A stretch of DNA of 64,000 nucleotides, taken from Polydactylus sextarius. Its lineage: Eukaryota; Chordata; Actinopteri; Polynemidae. The stretch covers positions 19,667,272 through 19,731,271 of the forward strand of contig CM028914.1 of the NCBI GenBank assembly GCA_016801845.1, read 5' to 3'. Of the stretch, positions 23,420 to 35,852 are shown piece by piece (position 1 is the first letter of the stretch; the number at the start of each line of letters is the position of its first letter). The notes below the pieces were generated by a model. It saw only the letters and a list, made by a program, of their open reading frames with translations. It did no database searches and was not told where the DNA came from. The position numbers and the translations under genes are program-made.

Positions 23420-23600
23420 GTGATGACAAGAATTGATTTCCAATTTCCTCTACAATGACTGCGTCATTTCCAGCAACTCGGGCAATTTGGCCTACATTAC
23501 TGAAGCTGTTGGGAGCTGTAGATCAGGGTTGACAGCTGTCTTTACCTGAGGCCCTGCTGTCTGAGTGAGACGAAGAGAGGGGGAGAAATTTTCACTCATG
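23420..23600. promoter_or_regulatory. Candidate enhancer with palindromic MEIS/TGIF-type site
   Basis: TGACAGCTGTCT at 23530-23541 contains the perfect palindrome GACAGCTGTC. Two TGACAG-type half-sites abut, the form bound by MEIS/TGIF homeodomain proteins. The surrounding 180 bp is repeat-free and complex. The regulatory role is inferred. Confidence 0.4.
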
Positions 23601-26600
23601 CTATCTGTGCGAGGAGTTGCCCATGTTTTTAAGAGGACTGAGGATCTGCCACTTTTCCTCAACGTAAACACATTTTGATTTTGTGAGTTTATAGTGTTTA
23701 TATTGGGGTGTATATATAATGAGATATATAGAGACAGAGAGACAGAAAAGATACAGGTTTTATTGCATATTAGGTGTTTATTTGTATGTGTGACAATGTC
23801 AGTCAGCAGTACAAGACATTGTTATAAAGGGTTTTAATACCGGTACTGATATATTGACTTAAATACCAGTGACAAGAATTTAATAGCATAAAAATCTTTG
23901 AGTTTATTTACAGTAATTAAGCATTGATTGAATAGTCAGTATACCTAACACAGTTTTAGTTCTTACACACCCTATTTTTAGGACTTTCTTATTTCAAATA
24001 CAGGAGGTCATAGCTTTATAACATAAAATCTATAAGCTTAAATTAGCTACATGATATGAAAGGCGTCTTGGTCTGATGGACTTGTTGGACCTAAAGAAAG
24101 GCTCAGTTTATTTGTGTATTTGAGTGGTGTTACAGAGAGGAGGCTCTGTCCACACAAACTATCAATCAACAGCAGTGTTCAAGGAATCCTACAACAAACA
24201 AGTTTAGTTTAAGTCTGTCATTAAGGTACTGTCAGTAATTAGTGACTACTGATGTGACAAATCACCAGCGACGTTTGTGTTGAACCAAAAAAGGAAAGTG
24301 TCTTTTGGCACCAGCCACTCTGGGAAGCTGCAGATAATGCTTGTGATTATTAACACTAAACATTCACATCTTGGTTTTGAAATTTGGCATTCAGGCCTAT
24401 TACCCAGTGGTATTTAATTAGACAGATTATTGAGTGGAACCTGGAATACCGGTGTCTACTGAGGGAGGAAACACCTCCAGACATGTAAAAACAGGCAGTG
24501 AAGCTGCAAACAGTGTTTGGTGACACCTTAGTGGAACAATGAATCTCCTGTAGATTTGCTAATGTTTGCACTGGTCTCATCCTCAGACCCAGAGACAAAA
24601 AATATTTGCACTTTGACAATGCAAACTCTTTCTAAATGGTATAAATTTGTACTGTGTAGATCTTTACATTTTCAGACACTTGTCAGACATTCAAAGTAGG
24701 AAATTAGAGCCAAGGTCTAAAAAACCTTTAACCTTGTACTAGAATGTGCATTAGACATTAGAAGTACAGTTGCAGCTTATCTTGTTTCAAATCCAAAACT
24801 ACCCATAATCCACAGCCATAAAGGACCAGATGAAATATAGTTTGAACAGAAAGAAGACTGACGCCCCTTCACAGCTGAGGTGGACCAGAAAGAATAAATT
24901 CAAATAAACCCAAATTTTAAACACAAAGTTTTCAGTTGGTGCACTTTTTGGTCCACTTCAAGGGGATTGAGTTTGGTTTGTTTAAAAAAGATTATATCTA
25001 ACGCCCTTAGACACTGGATGTGTTTAAAGTCATATCAGTAAGCTCATATCTAAAACGAAGCTCACTCACCTTTGCTTCAGAGGGCCCTTGGGTTTTGATA
25101 AAAGTTTTAGTACAGAATCTCTTATGCTGTATTGATTTGCTTCCCTTTTTTTTTTTCAAAACTATCCATTCCCCAAAGACAAGAAAATCCACAGTCAGCA
25201 TCAGTTCTTCAACACTGAATTGGATTAACTAAAACCAGGGTTTTTAGCACATCGATCCGGCTTTCCACTGCTCTCCTCACCTACTTATACAGTTTAAACA
25301 TAAAAAGGTTACAATAGTGAACCAGGATGTTGTGTATTTTGGGTCACACTCTGCGTCATCTGGACTCTGGTCCTTCAAAAGAAAGTGGAGGCTTTGCTGC
25401 TTTTAGAGGTTGTGATAGGTAAAGTGTTATTCAGTGAGTACTTCATGGTGAGCAGGAACAGGGTGATGAGCAGGTTTTGTGGCTGGTGGTGTGTGTGTGT
25501 TTGAGTGCATGTGCATGTATGTGCGTGGACATGTTGAGGATTGTAGTGACGGAGGCGTTGAACGATCAACCGCTCATCAACAATCAGCCTCCAGCTGGCA
25601 GCTCTCTACCGACCTCCTCCGCTTCTACAGGCAAATCTGCAAATGTCAAACTGTTACGACGAGGAGTTTTCAACACAGAAAAAAATGTCTGATATATTGT
25701 TTTCTTTTTATATTTTAAATCAGTGACACTTGGAAATAATATTTCCTGTCTGCAGTTACTCAAAAGTTAGTTTAAAGCATAAAAAAAAAAACCCATGGAA
25801 ACAGCACACACAGTCCACACAGGCCAAGCTCAATGTTGGCCCATTACAGAGCCATCATCATTCAATTTACACCACATGATACATGTTAAATTGGGTCTCT
25901 ATAAGGTGACAGTAGCTCCTATTAGGGGTGGTGTGAAGATGGAGCTTTATCATAGTGCTGGTGCAGGGGGATAAGTGGGAGGCCATTTGTCAGCTATAAT
26001 GCATTGCTCACAGCAGTTTTAATCAAAGAGCACTTTGTCCTTTTGACAAATGGTCTGGTGGAGAGTTGTTCTGCATTGAAATGCCATGTGGTCGTGTTAG
26101 GTTGGTTGGATGGAGTCAGGCTTCAGTTACAGTAGATACACTATACACTGTGAGGGTTGTTTTTTTTTAGTCTTTATTTCATGAGGACATGAGAAAGTGT
26201 TGCACAGCATCACACATACTGCTACTTACTGGAGAAACACAAACTATAAGACTTCTAGTTAAAAATAATTCAGATATCACAATAATTATGTTAAATTCAG
26301 AGATTATGGAGACCTACAGTAATGAAACATGTTACTTCTGCTGTGTGTTATTGTGAGCAAGTGAATTAAAATGTCCAAAGCTACAGTCTCTACTGTGTTT
26401 GCTGTTTTTATCTTTTTTTTTTTAACACAACAAAGACATTGTTCTGTGTGTCTCTTTGGATCTTTGTTCTTCTAAAGGAATCGTTGCAGCTGATCTTTTT
26501 AAATTTTTTTGGAACATTTAAATACTTCACTCTGAATTATAATGGAATAAGATATTTAAAGTACTTCACTTCTAATGGATCACAAAGAGATTGTGACATA

Positions 26601-26819
26601 ATTAATAAACTAATCCCATGATGACTGTGGCTGTTCTAGGAAAAATCATTACCACTTGTTCAAATGGCAACGGGTTTACATTTTAGGGGAGATTAGAGAT
26701 GTTTTACACATTCAAGACATTTATTTCTTTAAGGAGGGAACACACAGACCTCAATATGAATACATGTGAGGTCAGAACCTCATTTCAGAGAAAAGAAACT
26801 ATTAAACAGAAAGAGATGA
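23601..26819. other. AT-rich spacer
   Basis: No gene recognised. It contains an imperfect TG microsatellite at 25488-25527 and several A or T runs. All open frames are below 95 codons. Confidence 0.6.
25488..25527. repeat. Imperfect TG microsatellite
   Basis: GTGTGTGTGTGTTTGAGTGC followed by ATGTGCATGTATGTGCGTGG-type units. Confidence 0.75.
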
Positions 26820-27220
26820 ATTTCCTTCTTCCTTCGTTTGCTTTTCACAGTTTTTTTAATCTCCTGTTTCATTAAAGACACGAGGTTCTTCATTAAATCC
26901 CCGCTCATCCGTTTAATTTTCCAAAAAGCCAAAAAAAATCTCTATTACAATTGACTAATGAGTTGGTTAATCCAAAGCATGTGGTGAATCAATGTAGAAA
27001 CCAGTGTGTGGATGAATAAGAAGCACTGCTCAAAGCTTTCTGGTGGCCCAGCCTACGATTAGACTTAGAGAGCCGAGGGGAGAAAAAATCAATAGTTGAA
27101 TTCATCTCCAAGATCACAGGAATGTGTTTAACAACACACTCCACTTAAGACAGCAAATGAGCGCTATTCAGACCATAAAATGAGCCATCGTTTAAACCAT
27201 CTTCAAGAAGTGTGTCTCTA
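26820..27220. promoter_or_regulatory. Candidate conserved non-coding element
   Basis: Complex, repeat-free block with many ATTAA/TTAAT cores (TTTCATTAAAGACACGAGG, CCGTTTAATTTTCC, ATTGACTAATGAGTTGG, CTTTGG-like flanks) and no coding signal. It resembles homeodomain-factor enhancers in texture. Inference only. Confidence 0.35.
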
Positions 27221-29944
27221 CCAGCCATTAAACACTGCCAGACTGCCATTACGCTACGTTTCATTTCATGTCAAATGTTCATGTCGATGGCACTGATTTA
27301 TAACCACAGATGTCTCAAAGGATCTCAGCTGATGGAAAAACACCAAAGGGTCACATCAATTTAAAACTCAGGCCCATTGACCTGAAGTCCCCGTATGAGA
27401 AGCTATCTTCCTCACAGACACACATCTGTCCTTATAAACCCTGATCATAGTCTGGAGCACATTTACCAAATGTGAAATGTTCTGTTCCACACAGAACATT
27501 TCAGGGGCTGTTTATTGTAACTGACGTTAAGGATAAGGATAAGATCTCATCTCCCATGTGACCTTAAACAGCGCAACAGTTGTTCTCTACCCTCTCTGAC
27601 ACCACTTACCTTCATGTGTGGAGCGAAAACCTGTCCTCGGCCACAGGGTGGTGATGTTTGCCTATGAATCATTTCTGTGATTACACATGATCACAGTATA
27701 CTTTAAATGTCTACCTTAACAAGCGATGATGCTATGAACATATGGCTATAAACTGTTCGAGGGGCACAGGGCACAATATTATTGGTTCCCCAATGGGTCC
27801 TCACACCTGCTGCTCGCTCTACATTGTATATGTTGTTGTAATTATATAACATCATTTGCTGTACTTTTGATACTGATATAACTTCCCATTACTTCACATT
27901 TACAGTGTGATAGGTTGTGGCACTTTGATTAAACACAATATTTAACCACTCCACCAAATGCATCATGTGAGTTATAAAGCTGCATAATTCTCCTCAAAAT
28001 GACAACTGTAGTTTTTTTTTTAATATTCAGCAGTAAGAGTGTGTTCTGTTTTTATTATGCAGACAAACATTAGCTGTAGGTAAAATATACACTGCTGTCC
28101 TCCTCTGTATTTTAAAACAATAATATATGTTGTAACTACACAGTTCACTCATAGCCAGATGTAGACTGTACTTTTTCAAGGCGGTTCTTTGTACAAAGGG
28201 AAACTTCTTTCACGATGTTTGACAAACTCTTTCCACCCACAGAATGTCTTAAAAGCTCTGTGTGATCCTCCAGCATCCTCACAGTCTGTAGGTGGTGAAG
28301 TCATTACCGATAATAGCAGACTGGTGCAGCTTCTTAGTGACTTTTTTTTTTTGACATTTCTACCTTTGCTGCCATCTGACACAGCATTAATGTATAAAAT
28401 TAGAGCAGGTAGCACAACATGAATAACTGCTGCAAGAAGGGACTGAGTAGCATTAGTCCACTATTAGGCTACGTGGTATTTTTATCGCTCTGCTGGACGT
28501 TAAGTGGTCAGATAACAGTGATTTTCAGTGATTTAGCCTCCAGGTGTTTTTCATTTGATGTGGCTGGACTAATGTGTGGTGTTACTTGTACTTTTAAAGT
28601 AATATACGTTCTTCTTGACTCCTTTAGATATTACTTAGATGTTCTGAGATATTTAATACACAAAAAAACCCTTTTCTTAAAATGCATTTTTCTTCTGTCT
28701 CCTTCTCCCACTTCATACTTGTCATATGGACGTGCACATGCCATTTGTTGGTGCAGCCGTGGGTGAAATTAGCAGCATTTGTTTAGATGCGGTGGACCTT
28801 CCTGCTAAAACAAACTCAGCAGGATTCTCACATAAAACTGCTAAATCACAGCACTGTCTGTGTTGAGACGGCTAAATAATCATGTAGCCTTAGTGACAAC
28901 GACAGCAGAAATGCATAAAAAATCTCAACATTTTGACAACTTAGGCCCCAACAACAGCAAGCTTTGGTTGTCATGAGTGGACAACATGAGATGTTTTCTG
29001 TTTTATTAAAGAAGATTTAAAGAAAGAAACCAAAGAGGCAGACAATATGAGATGTCTGTTATGCAGGGAAATTCAGTTTTATATCACAGCACTGTCTCAG
29101 TTGAGTCTTCAACCATATATTACTTCAGTATTATTAAATCCAGCTCAGCACAGCTTATAACAGACCTCTTGATGGAAGTCATATGGGAAATAGGACCATG
29201 GACCTTGTATCAGTCAAAAGAGGCTTTTTTTTCTTAGGAAATTTTTGAAAAATCTTTTGGTCCAGTAATTCACTGACTGACGGTATCTAAGTACTCCTCA
29301 TTTCCCACATAGTCTCCCAGTATTGCTGTTACACTGGGTGCCAAACTGTGGTCTAACAGCCTCAACTGAGCATGGCGGTTCTGTGGCCAGCACCACCACT
29401 CGTGGGGATATGCCTTAATTGGCTCTTTATTTTTTTGTCTGATATCTCTGCTCATACGTCTTAAGTACAGTGAAGTGTTACCATTTGCTCATGCAAAAAA
29501 GGGTTTCTTAAAGCCTTTCCCACAGAAGTGCCACTGATCTTTTCCAGGGTTCAGTTCAAAGGGAATGTCAGTGTTGGCCAGATGAGTGAAAGAGACCACC
29601 AAGCCTGAAATAAGACGTGTCTAGTAGATACACCACTGTCATAACCTAAGGCGTCGTATTAAAATGTCAGGAAAAGACAGAATGTACTGTTATAGTCATT
29701 TATAAAGTTTCTGAAATTAGAGGAAGAGAAGTCTTAAATCAGTGAAATTGATTCTGTGAGGCATCACAACTCTACATCAACACTTCTGACTTCAGAATCA
29801 TAATATAAGTGGTTCTGCTTTTGATTATTTGTATTGTAACTTTAATGAAATATTTTAAGTACCTTCACTACATTTGGCACATTTGGCACATGGTATTATC
29901 ATTAAATATTATATATAACACTCTCACTTGGACTTAGGGATGAT
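27221..29944. other. Spacer
   Basis: No gene recognised. It contains adjacent short palindromes at 27458-27503. A 115-codon frame at 28419-28766 and others lack any homology I recognise. Confidence 0.6.
27458..27503. repeat. Two adjacent inverted repeats (hairpin-capable)
   Basis: CACATTT at 27458-27464 pairs with AAATGTG at 27468-27474. Next, TGAAATGTTCTGT at 27473-27485 pairs exactly with ACAGAACATTTCA at 27491-27503 across a 5-base loop. The AGAACA/TGTTCT cores also match steroid-receptor half-sites, though their spacing and orientation are not the classical 3-base inverted form. Confidence 0.75.
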
Positions 29945-30190
29945 TGGAACTGGCACTGATTAGAATTCAGTGGTTAAAGGTCAAGCTTCCTTTGACCTCA
30001 CAAGACATGTTTGGCTTCATGGAAACATCCTCTCTTTTTTTTCAAAATCTCTTGGCCTCAAAAATGAACTGAACATATTTTGTTAGTCAAAGGTCAAGGT
30101 CTCTGTGACCACATAAAACACAAGAATTCTAAACACTAATTAACTGCTGGTGGGTGGAAACATCCTGCACGATGGTAATTCTGACCAGAA
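29945..30190. repeat. Degenerate tandem copies of a fish GGTCA-rich repeat
   Basis: Two diverged units share AAAGGTCAAG, TGACCTCACAA or TGACCACATAA, and TGGAAACATCCT. The motif order resembles a dispersed teleost repeat with AAGGTCACTGTGACCTCA units. The inter-unit spacing is about 110-130 bp. Confidence 0.5.
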
Positions 30191-31190
30191 ATAATAAACT
30201 CTACACTTTATATCATTCGAAGTACATTTCTGAAAAAACATAACAGGTTGTTGTGCCCAGACATTAGGAAAAACAAATGTCTAAAAAACTATTCTCACTG
30301 ATTAAGGTAGGAATATTAAATTAAGAGTCCTTAAATAATACATTATATTTGACACTGATAAGAGACGCAACACTTTCTCTGTGGATGTGATCACCAGTCA
30401 GACATTACTTTAACATGTTGATTCCTTACTTATTCTCATTCCACTGTCACAATCATTTTCTCTGATGGTACATTTTTTTCTCTGAGCTCATCACCTGTGG
30501 CAGCTGTATTTTCAGTCATCTAATAATTAATTTCTAATTTCCTTTGTGGCCGCAAAACATTTCACACCAGCCTTCATGAGCTACCGTAGCTTAAATTGGA
30601 TAAATCAAACAATTGTAGCACTTGGTAAATTGTGAAAACTCTATATGGACCTGAAAATTAGCAACATATTGCAGTTACGTTCTGCTCCCTATCCCACATT
30701 TTTAATTCTTTTATTTGAGATGTCTTCATTTAGCTTTTGGCAAAGACAAGTTGTGTTTCTGAAATCAAAATTAACAATTTAGTACTTAGTAGTTTGCATT
30801 TTTTTCTAAAATGTTACAGACAGATTGACAGCAGGGCAGACGTGACACGAATGGAAGACGGGATGTTTGAAGGCTTTTCCAGTAACGAGAGTTTCAACAT
30901 GATAATTAGAATCTACTGTTGGGCCTCCACTCATTAATATAGATTTTTTTCCTTTAAGGGATAACATTAACATTGCTTTTTCTCTCTCCTGGCCTCTTTA
31001 ATCTCCTCCTTTCTGTCTCTGCCATGCTGCATCAGGAAAGTGTTGCGTAGGAAGATGTAGCAGCTGAGCGAGACATATAGCACAGGGAAAGGATGTTGAC
31101 ACAGTCGGTTATCAAAGGAAGTCATGTTGATTAGGCAGGAAACATACCTCACCTTGTGATGCATTACATTATTTATCTGTACAGTTAAAG

Positions 31191-31219
31191 CCTCTCTCTC
31201 TCTTTCTCTCTCTCTCTCC
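31191..31219. repeat. (CT)n microsatellite
   Basis: CT units interrupted once by TT. Confidence 0.85.
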
Positions 31220-31360
31220 GTGACACTGTATCTCTTCATTTTGTGTCTTAACTGAATAGTTAATAGGCAGTATAGGATAAATATTGTGGAATTAATAAAG
31301 GGAGATTTGTTGAGATTTGACATTGATAACTGAAGACAGGGTACAACAATCTATACCATA

Positions 31361-31399
31361 ATGTATGTATGTGTGTGTGTGTGTGTATGTATGTGTATG
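31361..31399. repeat. (TG)n/(TATG)n microsatellite
   Basis: A TG run bounded on both sides by TATG units. Confidence 0.85.
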
Positions 31400-31549
31400 A
31401 CAGACTTTAGCTAATTTGTGTAGAAGAGAACTACCAGTGTTGCCCTATGAATGCGTCTCTCTCTGCCTCTCGTACTTGCCTGTACTGTACATTTGGTGAG
31501 GCTGTCTCACTGAACTGCTGTGGCTCAGACACGTCGGTGTTCACATCAC

Positions 31550-31690
31550 CAGCATGTCTAATGTAACGCTGCCCTGCCAGCACTGTCTTTTTAAATTGAG
31601 CGTGTCTTTGATAATGAGCATTATCAGATGTTATAGTTCTTTTTAATAACTATAATCATCCCTAGCTGATGAGTAATTTGTTCGGAAGCG
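31550..31690. promoter_or_regulatory. Candidate enhancer with an 18-bp GATA-type palindrome
   Basis: TGATAATG at 31609-31616 and CATTATCA at 31619-31626 form a perfect inverted repeat around AG, giving two opposed GATA/homeodomain-like sites. The flanks TTAAATTGAGCGTGTCTTTG and CTTTTTAATAACTATAATC are complex and repeat-free. Confidence 0.4.
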
Positions 31691-33440
31691 CATGATTTTT
31701 TTTGTTAACCCTTGTTCAGAACAAGAGAGGAGGTCTTTACCCTAAACAGTAGACTTTTCTGATTTTGACTGACTTAAAACCTATACAGTGTGTTTATTCA
31801 CCCAAATAAAATGTCCAGACAGTGTACATTAATCTTTTGATTAAAGGTGTGATGGCAAAAATTCTTAGCAGAATGTAAATATGACATGATGATACCATGA
31901 ATATGCTAACTAGTGTTTTCTGGCAGATTCTCCCCATGTGACCATATGTGTAGTTATATCTTAGAATTTGGTGCAGTGTTAATAGACAGTGCTACAGACA
32001 CTTTTTAGTCAATATTCAATACTCCAAGTGCTGTTCAGTATAATGTGGCACATGGGAATGTCAATTAACATGTCTTCATCTTAAACACGTTTAAAGCTAA
32101 TTTCTGCCAGTGTTCTTGCTCATCGTCCTACAGCTGATGCTTCATATTCTCTCCTCTTCATTTTCGGAGTTGTGATTTGTGGAGACAGGGAGAAGACGTG
32201 GGCTGAAGTTCTCAGATATCACAGAGTTATAGTGATGACTGATGAGAGTAGCGCGCTGTTCCCGGCAGCCCCGTTCCTGTTCATGTCAGTACCAGACAGG
32301 AGACGGAGATGATGGATGCTGGGCTTCGGACCAGCTCGTTGCCTGAAGCCAGACAGAAATCACCTGGTTTTACAAAATCAGCTTTGGAGTATAGATATTT
32401 TTGTCCCACTTAGCTCGCCTGATGGAGGGTGAAGTTACAGGATGATGTGTGTGGTATTAGATTGTTACTGGACTGTGCAAAGTTGTATATAAATCAGGTG
32501 AAACCTGGTTCTGTGGCTTATCTGTAATACACAACAAGTCATGTAAAACCTTCACTTCATAGCTTTTCGTTCTTTTTTTTGATTAGCCTGTTACCGGTTT
32601 GAAGTAACATCCACCATTATGTTACACAATAAGCAACAATACAACAAGTCATGGGCATAATAGTATAATATATCATAATAATAATTACGTCTCTCATGTC
32701 TTGGGTGTCTATGGATACATTTAGGTGAACTTCCATTCTCATCAATTATATTAAGTTACTTAGTAATTTTACATTTTGCTTTTAATCAGATGTGATGATG
32801 CTCACAAGCTTCCAGAAGTTGGACAGTTGAAGGGGAAAGGGCTTTTGGGGGATCCTACAGCTAATATAATTGTCAGTCAGAGGTTTATCTGAGGTGTTGT
32901 ATAATATCAATATGAAATAAATAAGGGTTTTTTTAAAAATTGAATTAGATAAAGTTACTTTAGTGCAGTCCTAGAATAAAAATATTGAGCTGGAGATTAG
33001 CATAACAGATCCCCTTTACCACGTTGGTATTAGTTTTTTAATTGTACAACGCTACAGCTGTTAGCATTAAATCCTATTTACCATATTTAGCATAAAAAAC
33101 ATTAAATATCTTCTACTAGATTAATGGTGTTATATTACTCTATAACAAGCCATTTTTGTATTGCAAGTGTTTGTAATCCACACATAGATTGTGGTTTCAA
33201 ATCCAGTGCTCTTGATCTTATAACTTCACGTTTCAGACATTTCTGTCACTCTACAGGAAGACAACTAGTATGTAATGTGGATGTGTGTGAGGCTGAGAGA
33301 GAGAGAGAATAAAGGGAGAGTGGTGGGAAGCTGATGATCAAACTGTCAGTCACTGTTCAGCTCAGTGCCTGTCATCATCTTCAGCCTAATCACTTCCCCC
33401 TGGTGCCTGATTGCTTTTTATTACATACATCGCACAAATA
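31691..33440. other. AT-rich spacer
   Basis: No gene recognised. Short GA run at 33295-33308. The part 32100-32340 is more GC-rich, and nothing specific is identified there. Confidence 0.6.
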
Positions 33441-33728
33441 CTTCAGGACACACACACACACCCACACACAACTTTCTATAATTGTGAGGACATACATTGA
33501 TTGACAGAATATTCCCCAGTCTCTTACTCTAATCTTCAGTATCAGTACTAAAATCCTTACTTCAACCCTTAATCTAAACCTCTAATCCTTTCCCTAACCC
33601 TCAAATCTGAAATTCTGTATCTTTGCAATTATGGTTTTAAACAAGAATTTGTCCACACAACCAAAGACAGACATACAGATGTGGGTGCGTGCGCACACAC
33701 ACACACACACACACACTCACACACACAA
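33441..33728 (-). repeat. CA-flanked CCCTAA-like fish repeat, copy 1
   Basis: A body containing TGTGAGGACAT, then CCTTACTTCAACCC, TAATCCTTTCCCTAACCC and a second boundary near TTTGTCCAC, flanked on both sides by CA microsatellites (33448-33470 and 33692-33728). This resembles a very common teleost repeat whose other strand reads TTGTGGGGACATT...GGGTTAGGG. It is in the opposite orientation to the copy at 37050-37300. Confidence 0.55.
33692..33728. repeat. (CA)n microsatellite
   Basis: A nearly pure CA run with one TC interruption. Confidence 0.9.
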
Positions 33729-33925
33729 ACAGCATATCAAAGAAAGATGTCTGCTGCTGATGACAGCTGTGTACGACTTGGGATCACTCCACCACGTTGA
33801 CTTTCTGCCAGAGGAATCGCAGAGAAACCCTTTGATTTTTCATGCAGCGTTGGGAGGAAGGGAGCGTGGAGTAGGACGGTTGTGAAATTCATTAATCCCA
33901 GTGATTTGCCAGTCAAAGCTTCTTC

Positions 33926-33944
33926 TTTTTTTTTTTTTTTTTTT
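33926..33944. repeat. Poly(T) tract
   Basis: 19 consecutive T, immediately before a candidate regulatory block. Confidence 0.85.
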
Positions 33945-33949
33945 CTCAA

Positions 33950-34480
33950 CCAGACCGAACATAAACAAACACAATCATGTGCAAATGAGTCCAAATGAGA
34001 TGTGACAGTTCTATTGGGCTTAATTTATTACCAGTGATTATGCAGGCCCGCTTTCCACTGGCAGCCAGCAGAGACGGCTGAGCGTAAATAAAAGAAATCA
34101 GCAGCTTTATGAAAAGTGGATATTATTAATAGTGATGGCTAAAGCTGCTGGCATGATGAGTTTCATTTAAGCACTGATGTGAAAGCTCGGCTTTTATGAA
34201 AAGAATTGTATTTTTTGCTTCTTGAGCACTCAATCCAAACCAGAAATGAGCTTTTCATGCCTCGCCTCAGGCTCTATTGTCACAGTAGGGGTTAAACGGA
34301 CACCATGAATTTTTAATGCAACATTTTGTGCTTTTATCAAATAGCACAAAGTGTGAAATAATGATGGCTAGTTGAAACAATCATGTAAGATTGTTTGTGC
34401 TTGACATTAATGACCTGAAGCTGATTATCTGCAAGCTAAAAAGCTTTATGACCACAGCTTGTTGACCTAAAGTAAACAGT
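33950..34480. promoter_or_regulatory. Candidate conserved non-coding element (strong)
   Basis: A 530 bp repeat-free block with frequent, varied homeodomain-like motifs, including TTTATTAC at 34024-34031 (CDX/posterior HOX type), ATCATGTGCAAATGAG near 33975 (POU-like) and TTTTTAATGCAAC near 34310. It contains balanced high-information stretches and no splice-consistent open frame. One of the best enhancer-like blocks in the window by eye. Confidence 0.45.
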
Positions 34481-34714
34481 CTGAAACGTGATTTGTCAAG
34501 TATTTGTGAAAACTGAAGGGAAGTGAAGATAGTAGTGTTAAAAGCTAAATATATAAACTAAAAGCTCATTTGTTCGTCATAATTCTACACATTTGTCCCG
34601 ATGTTTATCTTTAGTAAATTAACACCTCTATAATCCAGTGTTGTGCTCTTTGGTTTACTGTAAGTTTAAGTCAAGACGTATAAAGAGGAAAAAAAAAGCA
34701 AAGAGATCTAAGAC

Positions 34715-35050
34715 GATGATTTCATGCTGTGATTATTCTGGGCTGACATCTTGCTGTTAATCATCTCAGGGGACCTGTAGGAGCTGATGTCATTCAGCAC
34801 AACCAGATGCCTCTCACCTTGTCACCTAACAAACCAAATTCAAGCAAACCGATGTCCTGCTGATCAATTATCTAGTCAGTCATGCAGCTGTGACACTGAC
34901 AGCCACTGGGACTCATTCCATCAACATGTTGGCTGAAGCTGTACACGCTGCTCTGCTGGGAATCAGGTTGATTTCTCAAAGGAGTCTCTCTCTACTGCAC
35001 AGGGGTCAAAGGTTACACAGCCTGTGGGGCTTGCAGTGATAGGTAGGGGA
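34715..35050. promoter_or_regulatory. Candidate conserved non-coding element
   Basis: Complex sequence with GCTGTTAATCATCTC, GATCAATTATCTAG and CATGCAGCTGTGACAC and no coding signal. Likely part of the same cluster as the 33.95-34.48 kb block. Confidence 0.38.
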
Positions 35051-35687
35051 ACATTTTCACTTTATCTACAGCGCAGTGCATAGATCAGTATTCACGCTAC
35101 ATTTGATTAGCGCATACTATTAACTACTGGGTGGTATCATGAGCCACAGAACAAAAAGTGTCTATTCACATAATCATTATTCCACAGTCATATAATCATC
35201 TAAAAGAATTGTATTTTATCTGTGCCATCAGTTTGACAAGGTGTTTAATTTGTTAGATTAGCATAATTTGCATGTTTGAGATGAAAACAAAAACAATAGA
35301 CAGAAAACCGACTGAAGAGCCTTAATTAGGCTTGTGAAAATGCTCTGTAATTGCTGTAGCTTTTGGTGTTACTGTAAAAAGAGTGCGCTGCTGTGTTTGT
35401 TTGTGTACGCATCTGTTCCGACTGCACATTTTCAGATAGATTTTGGGATAATTGTAGAGGTTTAACAAGCTTGGATTAGGAACAGATCTGATCGTTAGCC
35501 CAGCCACCTGCATCTAAAACCCAAACCCTTTATGTATATGTGTTTGAAGGAGGTGGATCATGGATGCGAAGTTAATCATTTTAATTCAAATGTCAATTTA
35601 GATTTCTTCCACACAGATAAATACATGAGTCTTCATACATAGTATACACAATCACGCTGTACAGACAGGGTATGATTTCAAGAAGCA
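35051..35687. other. Spacer
   Basis: AT-rich, nothing recognised. Confidence 0.6.
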
Positions 35688-35726
35688 CACCGCTAATTTA
35701 AACGAGACCAGTTTAAATTAGTGGTG
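35688..35726. repeat. Hairpin-capable inverted repeat
   Basis: CTAATTTAAAC at 35693-35703 pairs exactly with GTTTAAATTAG at 35711-35721 around the loop GAGACCA. The pairing extends outward with CACCG against TGGTG (one G-T pair), for a 16-bp stem. Not a GC-rich terminator. It may be a remnant of a small foldback element. Confidence 0.8.
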
Positions 35727-35852
35727 ACACAAGACATACTATCCAATATAGACCTGGAGAATATCTGCCAAGTGTATGGGAATTTCACATTCAATGTGAT
35801 GAGCATTTCACATTACTGTACTCCACTAAAGAGTTAGGATTCACATGTAGTA

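Larger units (their letters stand above)
30191..31549. other. Spacer
   Basis: No gene recognised. It contains a CT microsatellite (31191-31219) and a TATG/TG microsatellite (31361-31399). Confidence 0.6.

Noticed and set aside
33560..33605. Interstitial telomere array
   Set aside because: CCTTAATCTAAACC/CCCTAACCCT-like units are imperfect and few, and fit a known type of fish dispersed repeat better than a TTAGGG array.
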